Shown piece after piece: positions 52,005 to 61,000 of a stretch of DNA of 64,000 nucleotides (position 1 is its first letter; the number at the start of each line of letters is the position of its first letter). The stretch comes from Symbiodinium sp. CCMP2592. Taxonomy: Eukaryota; Sar; Dinophyceae; Suessiales; Symbiodiniaceae. The stretch is taken from positions 372,001 through 436,000 of the forward strand of contig CAJNDT010004646.1 in the NCBI GenBank assembly GCA_905221615.1, in the 5' to 3' direction. A model generated the notes under the pieces. It saw nothing but the letters and a program-made list of their open reading frames with translations. It did not search any database and was not told the DNA's origin. Position numbers and translations under genes: made by a program.

Positions 52005-52775
52005 CTATTGAATTTCTGAAGATATTGTCATAGCTTTTTCAAAGCGAATAAAGAACATACGATTTATATCTTTTGCATTTGTATTTATATATAAGAATGA
52101 ATAGGGAGCGTCGTTTATAGCTATTCTATACATTTCATATAATTCTTCTTTATTCACTAGCGCGGAGTTTTCTTCTAGAAATGAGTTTACTTCATTCATA
52201 TTTTTTAATCGGAATATAAATAAAGCGGATGCGTTTAACCTTACAATAGGAGCTAGGACATTATATTTCTGAGTGGATAATAAAACAGATATTGCATTGT
52301 GGCGACCGCGAGTAAATAGGGAATGTAATATATTTGAATACCTTACGAATTTTGGGTCATCCGCGAAATCATCAATAACGATCAATATTGAATGTAAGTT
52401 TCTTTGTTTATTCTTTTTTTGATAATCTATAACTTTATGTTGTGTTTTTATAATTTGATTTAGCGCCTCGGGATTATATTCTTCAAAGTATGTTTTTTCC
52501 TTTTCTGTATCTACATTCATATGATCGGATATATGTTTTTTTACGCTATTCCATGTGTCATCAACATGAACACTAGGACTGAATATAAATATTCTTTCAA
52601 AGGAGCCTTTATAAATATTCAATATGAGATTTTGTATTAATACAGTTTTACCTCCTGTAGAAGAGGCAACCAATATACCACGGAATGGAAGCGATGGCAT
52701 CATATCATATTTTGAATTTTTGTATGTATATTCTGGAATATCTATTGGTTTGACTATAGGGATGTTATTATTCAT
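52005..52775 (-). CDS. A32-like DNA-packaging ATPase (FtsK/HerA superfamily)
   Basis: 256 codons. The Walker A motif is ASSTGGKT at residues 37-44 (after FRGILV). The Walker B motif is ILIVIDDF at about 130-137, followed by ADD. A later LLSTQKYN (sensor-like strand with Gln) and a terminal FIRFEKAM complete the small packaging-ATPase pattern. Such enzymes pump DNA into preformed capsids of Polinton-like viruses, virophages and NCLDVs. The catalytic residues appear intact. It is transcribed towards the exon-island region and diverges from a 49-codon ORF across 37 bp. TCTATG lies 10 bp before its ATG. Confidence 0.88.
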   Translation of the reverse strand: MNNNIPIVKPIDIPEYTYKNSKYDMMPSLPFRGILVASSTGGKTVLIQNLILNIYKGSFERIFIFSPSVHVDDTWNSVKKHISDHMNVDTEKEKTYFEEYNPEALNQIIKTQHKVIDYQKKNKQRNLHSILIVIDDFADDPKFVRYSNILHSLFTRGRHNAISVLLSTQKYNVLAPIVRLNASALFIFRLKNMNEVNSFLEENSALVNKEELYEMYRIAINDAPYSFLYINTNAKDINRMFFIRFEKAMTISSEIQ

Positions 52776-52785
52776 TATTTTTACA

Positions 52786-52789
52786 TAGA
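52786..52789 (-). promoter_or_regulatory. TCTA motif before the packaging ATPase
   Basis: TCTATGTAAAAATA then ATG at 52775, a gap of 10 bp, within the 37-bp divergent intergenic region. Confidence 0.45.
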
Positions 52790-52812
52790 TTTTTATATAA
52801 ATTAATGATATA

Positions 52813-52962
52813 ATGAATTACGATAAATATATTACAGCAATAAATGAACTTGAAGAAGTAGAACAAATAGTAATAACGGAACCGAGATATAGGCGATGTT
52901 GTTATTCATTGTTAGAAATTTGTAAGGGATTACTACAATACTTGAAACTTAAAAGAAAATAA
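52813..52962 (+). CDS. 49-residue protein, unknown
   Basis: ATG at 52813, TAA at 52960-52962. The sequence begins MNYDKYITAINELEEVEQIV and contains RYRRCCYSLLEIC, so it has an acidic helix, an Arg/Cys patch and a basic tail. The uninterrupted frame fills the gap between the ATPase and the next gene exactly, 17 bp before the latter's ATG, which supports it being real. No family recognised. Confidence 0.5.
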   Translation: MNYDKYITAINELEEVEQIVITEPRYRRCCYSLLEICKGLLQYLKLKRK

Positions 52963-52979
52963 TATTATAATATGTCTAT

Positions 52980-53375
52980 ATGAGCAATGAAAAAGAAGAA
53001 AATAATAATGGTTTTGAATTAACACCAACGCATTTAAAATGTATGCCGTGTAGATGTAGAAAGAAAAATCTAACAAAAGATAGAAAGAAAATTATTGATG
53101 AAAAAGAAGGTAAAATAGTAGTAGAAGAAACAATAGAAACATCAGTAATATCATTTGGAAGAGGAACAACACCAGAACAACAACCGCGAACATTAACAAT
53201 AGAAGAGAGAATAAATGAATTAGAAAATAAAATAGAAGAAATTAAAATTAATAATAATCAATTTCAAAGAAGTATATCAGTTGATGAAAAAATATTATTA
53301 AATGAAAGATTACTAAAAATAGAAAAAGAAGTAGAAGAATTAAAACATGTTTACAGATTTCAGTTAATGGACTAA
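52980..53375 (+). CDS. Coiled-coil protein with a Cys/Arg cluster
   Basis: 131 codons. Residues about 18-35 (HLKCMPCRCRKKNLTKDRKK) contain CxxCxC in a basic context, perhaps metal- or nucleic-acid-binding. A disordered stretch follows (GRGTTPEQQPRTL). Residues about 78-125 form a coiled coil (ERINELENKIEEIK, LLKIEKEVEELKHVY). It is followed by 200 bp with no long frame. No family recognised. Confidence 0.6.
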   Translation: MSNEKEENNNGFELTPTHLKCMPCRCRKKNLTKDRKKIIDEKEGKIVVEETIETSVISFGRGTTPEQQPRTLTIEERINELENKIEEIKINNNQFQRSISVDEKILLNERLLKIEKEVEELKHVYRFQLMD

Positions 53376-53576
53376 CATTTAAAAATTTAAATATAATATA
53401 ATATGACAGGGCAACAATGCCATTTGGAAAGAAGGAGAAGAAAAAGCCCCCAATAGCAACAATGGCACTACATAAGATAGTGGTTAATTAGTTTCTGAAT
53501 TCATAATTTTATACTCACGTTCCCCGATCGTTAATATAAAATTATAAATTTAAAGTTTTATATAAAATATTAATAT
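53376..53576. other. Short intergenic with a possible micro-ORF
   Basis: A 24-codon plus-strand frame at 53417-53491 (MPFGKKEKKKPPIATMALHK) is basic and slightly GC-richer than its surroundings. It could be another exon-like fragment or chance. No TCTA motif is present before the next gene. Confidence 0.3.
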
Positions 53577-53873
53577 ATGACTGAAGTTGTTTTACAAAAG
53601 TCTAACAAAAAAGGCAAAAAATATGACGCTATTCTAGATGGTAAAAAAACTGTATCATTTGGTGCTATTGGATATAGCGATTTTACAAAACATAAAGACG
53701 AAGAAAGAAAAGAAAGATACATAGCAAGACATAAAGTTAATCAGGACTGGACGGATTATAATACTGCTGGATTTTGGGCAAAAAACATTTTATGGAATAA
53801 GCCGACGATAGAAGCATCAATAAAAGACACTGATAAAAAATTCAAGAATATAAAAATTAAAAATAAAATTTAA
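53577..53873 (+). CDS. Small protein resembling a large-algal-virus family
   Basis: 98 codons: SKKGKKYDAILDGKK-like start, then VSFGAIGYSDFTKHKDEERK, RYIARHKVNQDWTDYNTAGF and WAKNILWNKPTIEASIKD. The order K-K-Y-A, V.FG..GYSDFT.HKD..RK..Y..RH, W.....AGFW....LWNKP strongly recalls an uncharacterised family in phycodna- and mimivirus-like genomes (I believe Pfam DUF5754, not verifiable here). The function is unknown. It supports exchange between this element and large algal viruses. Confidence 0.65.
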   Translation: MTEVVLQKSNKKGKKYDAILDGKKTVSFGAIGYSDFTKHKDEERKERYIARHKVNQDWTDYNTAGFWAKNILWNKPTIEASIKDTDKKFKNIKIKNKI

Positions 53874-53933
53874 AAATATATATAGAAACTTTTATTATAA
53901 TTTTTGTAAAAAAATATATTCTAAAGAAAAAAA

Positions 53934-53937
53934 TCTA
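53934..53937 (+). promoter_or_regulatory. TCTA motif before the A10-split ORF
   Basis: TCTATTATAATATAT then ATG at 53949, a gap of 11 bp. A second ATTCTAAAG lies 15 bp further up. Confidence 0.45.
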
Positions 53938-53948
53938 TTATAATATAT

Positions 53949-54324
53949 ATGGAAAATAATACTTTGGAAAAAATGTTAAATGAATTGTCTATGGACGATA
54001 TTAAAGAACAACTGGCATTATATCAAAAACTTTATTATCATAAAAAAAAAATCAGAACAAAATTATTACGAAGTGAAAAAAGAAAGCGCGCGAAAATATC
54101 ATAAAAGAAAGGCTTTAGACAAAATATTAAATGATAAAAATATTGATATAATGGATAAATTAGAACTCACTGAAACTAAAACAGGAGTTAAGGTTAAAAA
54201 AAATCAAAAATACACACTTGACAATGTTGTTATGTTACAACCTTCAAAACAGAAAACGGAAAGGAAAACAGAGAAGAAAACAGACACAGAAACTACAACC
54301 GAAAATGAAAATAAAAATGAATAA
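53949..54324 (+). pseudogene. Small charged protein split at an A10 run
   Basis: ATG at 53949 opens MENNTLEKMLNELSMDDIKE and runs to a stop at 54102-54104 (51 residues). In the +1 frame, after the ten-A run at 54042-54051, an open frame reads SEQNYYEVKKESARKYHKRK and continues to 54324 with a KTERKTEKKTDTET-type tail. The two halves look like one protein separated by one base. The alternatives are a real indel, a homopolymer sequencing error, or transcriptional slippage on A10. TCTATTATAATATAT lies upstream. No family recognised. Confidence 0.55.
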
Positions 54325-55039
54325 GGAGGGAGGGGAAATGCTTCCAGTTAATAACTGTGCGTGGGGGATTGATCTCGACTTGGTTGTTGCTCTCCCCACC
54401 AGAGCTGCAATGAACGTAGGTGTGGCTGGCTAGCACTCTCCACAGATTGGACCCTGTCTCTCTCTCGTACTTCCACACGTGCAATCCTATGCAGGCAGAA
54501 CCGGCGGCCGTTCCTTTTGCACTCACTGCCGGCGGCGGTTCGTCTGTGCAACGGGATAGCTCTGATTGCTCAGGATAGAAGACACATATAGCACTTAGCT
54601 ATGGGCATTGACTTGAGCCAAACGTTGCGTTGGCGGTCACATAGAAAGGTAAAGATGAGGGATGCGTAGCATGCCCCCTAGAGTCGAGGGACGCGTAGCG
54701 TGCCCCCTTCTCTTGCACTTTACACGGTCTTGCTCACAGCTCTTATAGTGACACCTTAGAACTTGACAAGGCATCGCAGTCCGTTCGCACCCCCCATGAG
54801 TTGCGTCTCCGACGCTGCTCACCCGGAAGATGGCACGATAGGACAGAAGAAAATTCCGCCGCAACGTTGACATTGAAAATCAGAGCTTTGTATCCCAATT
54901 AGAAACGTTGTGACACTCATCTACGTCAGTAACGATCCCCTGAAATGACAAACGAATCAGGCGTCACCGAAGAAAGAAGCATTCGCGATGGCATTCCACA
55001 GGCGAAGCTCAGAGGTCACGAACTGATAGGCGATGAAGA
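54325..55039. other. Host-like spacer right of the viral block
   Basis: Composition returns abruptly to GC-balanced after 54324. It holds two 23-bp units with 21 matching bases (GAGGGATGCGTAGCATGCC type) at 54657-54679 and 54686-54708, and an 11-base match to the 3' end of the dinoflagellate spliced leader in minus orientation at 54612-54622. No gene is supported. Confidence 0.6.
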
Positions 55040-58000
55040 TCAGGCGTTGTCTCGCCACCATCTTCGCGTTGACGTAGGATCGCGTTCCCAGGGCCGGAGG
55101 TTCTCCTCTGGATATGGGTTCCTTGGCTTTCCCTTGTCCTTGCCTTTGTTTCGGCCTTTGGCGGCGATGTAGTCGTGGTAGGAATTGGTGTTCCAGCCAC
55201 CATGTTGCTCGCCTCCGGTTCTTCCACGCCCTTTTGAAGGTCCCTTGGATGAAGAAGCGCTTTCACGTTCCTCCGTAGTGACAGGCGTGTCCAGGATGGA
55301 AGTACCACCTGGAGGAAGATAGTCAGCGGCCGAAATGTGATGTAGGGCTTCCGTACGCCTTGTCGTCGGGTTTTGCTGTCTCTCAGTCTTGGATCTGTTC
55401 AATCTGTCCATGAAATGCGCAGGCATTTGAACACTGTGGTCCACCAGCAAGGCAATTGTCTGGACTGACTGATCAGAATGAGTCAGCAGAATACCGACGG
55501 GGTCGATGTACAGGAAGTCCACCGGTCCAGTTGGCGTTGGTCGTAGCACTGAGAACTGTTGGTGTCCCGTCACCATTGGGATCACCTCGCATAGGACGTT
55601 CAGGCAGCAAAAGTGCATTGCCTTGACATCTTCATCCCTGTCGCTCTTCAAGTAAGTAGTAGGGCTGAAGTTGTCCCTGCCAATTCCCATCATGTTGGCT
55701 CCGCGTACAAGTAAAGAAAGCATCTGGTTCGTCCGGAAGCGCTTCAAGGTGTAAGTCCCGTTGGGATCATACTGTTTGAGGTTCTCAGGTTCCTTCGCAA
55801 AGCGAATGATCTCCTCATCAGTCACGTCCCTGCTGACACCTGTTTCCTTATCCACTGCTGCCAAAGATCCCCACTTTCCAAGCACATCATAGCGTTGGCC
55901 AAGCGCGAAACTTTCCCTCATCTGAAACAACGGCATAGTCGCCCACTTTGCGAATCCTGACCAAGCTTTGTAGATGGATCGGCATACCACGTATGCCATG
56001 TACGACAGAGCGGTCATGTTCGCGTCAATGCAATGGGCATTTCGCTTTCCAGAATAGTAGGATGGCTGCATGGCGGTACGTGCAAGTTGTAGTTCAGGAT
56101 CGATGTTCAAAGACTGGCCGGTAAGGAAGACGGGACGACGTTCCTGTGCGATTGCTTCTGGAACTGCGTCATCAAAGTCCTCTTCAGGCTCTACGTCCAT
56201 TTCTTCATCAGGTTCCTGTTCTGGATCGTCTTCCGCGACGACAGATGGTTCTGGGATTTCTTCAGGTTCCGCAACGGTTTCTACCTCCATGGCTTCCTGC
56301 TCCTCTTCGGGCGCCTCAGGCACTGCGGCTGCTGCGGCTTCCATTGTCTGAGCAATGAAGTCACTGGGGATCTCCGTAGGAGTATCCCGTTGTGGAGAAC
56401 CTTGATAATATCCGCTTGAAATAAACTGTGACCAGCAAGACGTGCATCGGGAGAAACATGCTGGAACAATGTTGTAGCATGCCGGGCATACCCTCATTCT
56501 CCTTCCATCCTCGTCTCTGCGTAGGTCTTCGGGTCGCCAATTCTTGATGACAAACTTGATTCCCTTGTCCATGTAGTGATGCCGAACCGTGTTCTCCCTG
56601 TGGGACTCCAGGACAGTCGTGAGGTCACGAATGATCTGCTCCTTGCTCGTGTCGTGGGGTCCAGGAGGCATCTCGCAAAGCAATTCCATGATCTTGCTTG
56701 GCGTTCGGTATCTCTCGAACTCGGGAAGCAACGGTGATGCATTGTAGTCCAACACCAGCTCTTTCTCCAACCTTTCATCGTAGATCTTTTCCACCAGAGC
56801 GAAAGAGTGTGTATCTCGAGGATCAGGGACGCAAAACCATACCTCCTTGACGAAATGGAAAGGTATCGTTCGACCAACGATCATGATGCCGCTGTCTGTG
56901 ATACGTCCATCCTCTCGTGCAAGATCTTGCGATGGGACATGAAGAACCGCCAATGGCATATGCTTGGCGTCTCGTCCGTGTACTCGCATCTTGGTCGTTG
57001 CGTTCCGGTGATCGAACGGCGCAAACACCCCCCAATAGCTGTGGAGTCTGCCGCCTTGGTTGCCTCGGAATTGGCGCCGATGGTCAAAGTCCCCGTCGGG
57101 GTCCTCCGAACCAGGCATGATGCCTTGCGTGACAATGGAATCCAAGTTGCGGCATGCCGTAGCGTGGAACGCACCTCCAAGACGTTGCAAGAGGGTCATA
57201 GATGGAGATATTGCGAACCTGTTCTTGTCCAACTGAAGCAAGTTGTTCTGGGGATCTGAATGCGCAGAGTGACCACTCGTAGCCCGAACTGCCCATGGCT
57301 TCACCCAGCCGTTGCATTGGTTCAGGTACCTCTGGCCATGTCGGCAATGGTCGTTGCTCTGGATCTCTGCGATCTGGTCCCGAACTGATACCAACATGTT
57401 CGAACCTGCTGATCCAAGAACTTCCGTGCCGGGGTCCTTCACTCTCACACCCAGGAACTGCAACCGAATCTTGGCCTTGTTGCGTTTCGTGGCTGCAATC
57501 ATGTTCCCCTGGAACAATAGCTGAAGTCTTTCATTGTACACTCTCTTCTTCTGTTGGTCATCGGTCCTTGAGACCCCTTCGGTGATGCGTCTGCTTTCAT
57601 GGGTCCATAGTGGCTCATGCCTCACCAAGTCTTCGATCAGCACCCACCCTCCTTCATCACATTTGATGACACTGTTGAATGCCACCTGGCACCGGTTGTC
57701 AAGCCATTCCGAGCCTGGGCGCCTGGCGATTCTGTGGCGCAAGTCAGACTGGATGCAAGATAGCGCCCAATCCGCATTCAACCTGCGCTGACGGGTGATG
57801 TTGCGAAGGACAACTTCATTCACGATGTCCCACCGATTGTTGATGAAGCTTGCACCCTTGGTTGGGATCAGGTCGAGAATTCCGCACCGGATTGGCCTTC
57901 CGCCGCCGATGGATTCATAGCCTGGATTGGTGTAGCTGTTAGTGTTCTCGTCGTACACATAGCTAGGACGGTCTCCCCGTTGGGGTAGGCGTCGGTCGCG

Positions 58001-61000
58001 ATGGTCCGAAAGCTGCTCAATAATGTCCACCACTCGCTGGCTATTCTCTGGTCCCGAATCCTGCAATGGTACGCCACAAGCATCATTTAGGCCCCGACGG
58101 TTCTCCACATCCGTGCAGAGATTGTGTTTGTTCTCATAACGGATCAAGACCACATCACCCCGAACGGCTTCGCCTCCGCGTCGCGGTCGGGCTTTGGCCT
58201 TGGGTCGTCGGTCCGAGGATGCAACACTCACATGATCTGTGGTGTCAACGTCCATTGGTTCAGCCTCTTGTGAAGGTACTCGACGTGGATATCGAAGAAG
58301 ACTTTCCTTGATGATCTGGACGCTTCGAAGTACCAGGTCCCGGGTTGCAGCATTCTCTGTGCAATTTGACAGAGTGTGTAGGTCACTGCCACAAGCAACA
58401 CAAAATGTGATGCGATCGCTTCCGACTGACATCTCGCCCTGAGCGAGTACGCCAACATAGTCCTGAAGCTGCGTGACAACTCCTTCACGAATTGCGTGCC
58501 TGGGATCAGGGCCTTCTGCACTTTGCTCTTCTTCGGGTTGTGCATCCACATCCACATCTTGTGCAGGTATTGGTGGAGCAACTGAGAACCCTGGATCGTC
58601 CGTGACGTTGTCAGCGGCCTGTGTCTCGTCGGTTCTCGTAATCTCTACAGGGTAGATATCACCATCGACGATCACTGTGAAATCAATCACGAGGTCAGCG
58701 GACATGTTGTTGACGATCTCAGCGACTGCTTCATTCTTCTTGGGCGGTGTCCTTTTGCGCGGGGAGTCAACCGTGATCAGCTCGATGGCTTCGGCCGACG
58801 CGTAGCGGAAGAATGACCTTTCGATTCCTCTTGCACACGCATTTGCTCCCTCAAGGCCACCCCAATTCGGAAAATGACTTGGGTGTCTCATGGCAATCGT
58901 AAGAAGCCCGAGCGCCAGCTCCAATGTGTCACCCAGGAGCTCTTCCTTGGGCAAGACTGACCCTCGGTAGCATTCTTGGCGCTCCTCTGGAGTCAAAAGC
59001 ATCCTCATGAAACCAGCATAAGCGCAGTTCCCGGCGTCGTAGTAGCAGATGTAGCATGTCTTGCCTTCGGAGTCGTATCCTCTGTCCCATGCCAACTGTT
59101 TGGCCTTTCCCCATGCCGCGTACTCAATGGCCTGACTGGCTGTGATTCGGAGACCACCATAGTGAGAAACCGTCTTGCCGATGTCTTCATAGACCATCTC
59201 TGCACAAACTTTGAGGAACTCCTTGATGTCCACACGAGGATCCACGAATTGAAGCCTCAGGTCATAAAGGTGCTTTGCGCAAGCCAAGGTGTACTTCTGG
59301 GACGCGATCAAGTCATTGAAGGAGCTGATTTGATGCTGCATCTTCAAAGCTGAAGTATGCGCGCACCCAATGCAGTGCCCAGGATACCCGTTTCCGGTTG
59401 GTTTGAAGAAGGCTTGTGCGTAGCACTCAGCCAACTTCATTCCTTCACATCCTTGGCAATAGAACGTTCTCCCTTTGACATAACCAGTGTTCGGGGTCGC
59501 ATAGGTGTCGATCCTGAACCAGTAGTGCCGGTTGTCGTAGTAGGCCTCGGGAACGGTCATGGCGATGTCAAAATCCTGCCAGGTGACTGTGGACGACTCA
59601 GCGACCGTGTCACCCTGGGCACCCGACCTGATCTGTTGCTGCTGTTCCCCCGTAAACCATGTCTGCGAGATCTTGGTGGTCGTCTTGACTTCACTCTTGT
59701 CCTCCCAAATCTCGACAAGCGACGGGTGAGCGACTAAGTCGGTTCTGACTGTCTCGTCCCATGAGCGAACTTTTGCTGCCTCAACAAAGCACGTGGATAC
59801 CATCTTCTCGCAAAACAGCTGCTTCTCATAGATAGCTAGGCCCAATTTGAACCTGACCCGATTGTCTGGCGGTGGTACCTTCTCGACTGACAAAGTGTGC
59901 ACGCCAGACGAAGCATGTTTCGCCTGACTGTACATTCTCGACCAAAACGAAGATCCATGAATCACCACACATGCTCGGGCCCGCAACTCCAGTTCAATGT
60001 ACATTCCCAGCGCGTGGAAACCAGTGAACATAGAAGCTTTCTGTCGAAGGTAATTGCTGGCTGCTCCTACGAACCGTAAGTCGTGGTTGATGTTGACAAT
60101 TGGAGGGCGCGTGGTACGCTTCCCTGCCGCAATGATAGGGTCAACGTACGTGGCTTTGAGCTGCCGCTGCAAATCAGCACGAATCGCTGCTCCGTCTCCG
60201 ACCTCACTCATCGGAAATGATATGTTCTCGATGAGGATCGCTTGGAGAGACAGATGGTAGTGCAATGTGACGGTTGCAAGCTGCTCTTCAGTCAAGCCAT
60301 CCAATGTCTCATTCACAGATTCCAACGATCCTTTCGTGACTTGGAAGTTGTAGTTGGCACCTGCGGTGATCGACGGGCTCACAGTGTAGATCTCACTCCA
60401 TCCATGCATGACGAGATTCTCCCTCACTGTATGCGATGACCCTCTGGTCCTTGCGACCATGTCAAAGTCTTGGACGAGGATCGTGCATTGAGAGCGCATA
60501 GTCGCGGCATCAGGCTTGCCACCCATACCCAAACTATTGCGAAATCCGTTCAGCGTGTTCATGGTATTGATCCTTGCTTCTGCCGGAATTTCATCGTTGT
60601 CGACAAGATCGCCGTCTGCCTCGATCAGCACAGCCGAGGTAAGCATTGGAGGAGAAGGAAGATGCACGCACGACACCAATGCCAACGCATGGTATAGCCG
60701 CGAGTACATCCGTAACCACATCTTCGTGCTCAGCTTCACGTAGACCTTCAGGTTGAGACCTTTGTCGTCACTCTGAGAAACGGAACGAATCCTTGCCAAA
60801 TAGGTCACCAGTCTTCTGACGTAATGCTGAATTGGTGTGGTCCCCACGTCGTGGTTGGCCACGAACTTTGGCGTCTCATCAATGGTAGGTGGGTACTCGT
60901 CTTGATCACGGGTCGTCGCCAGCAAGCTTGAGCGACAGCCCTTTTCATCAATGTTGACGTAATGGTACCAACTTTCCTGAGCGCCAGCAGGGATTGGAGC

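Larger units (their letters stand above)
39906..54324. mobile_element. Polinton-like virus / virophage-type morphogenesis block
   Basis: About 14.4 kb, strongly AT-rich compared with both flanks, with some 19 compact ORFs. It encodes a major capsid protein, a penton-like minor capsid protein, an A32-type packaging ATPase, a lipase, a fibre with S74 chaperone, a small protein resembling a family from large algal viruses, and several small coiled-coil and Zn-finger proteins. Capsid, penton and ATPase together define small Bamfordvirae such as Polinton-like viruses, virophages and adintoviruses. No polymerase, primase-helicase, integrase or protease gene is recognised, and no terminal inverted repeat was found at the two composition borders. 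It is an endogenous element or fragment. Confidence 0.85.

Noticed and set aside
39906..54324. Terminal inverted repeats of the viral block
   Set aside because: The AT-rich ends near 39.9 and 54.3 kb were compared by eye and share no inverted match beyond AT-rich noise.
56070..56358. Ser-rich plus-strand ORFs opposite the acidic stretch of the giant ORF
   Set aside because: Mirror of the Glu/Ala/Pro-coding repeats; no independent support.
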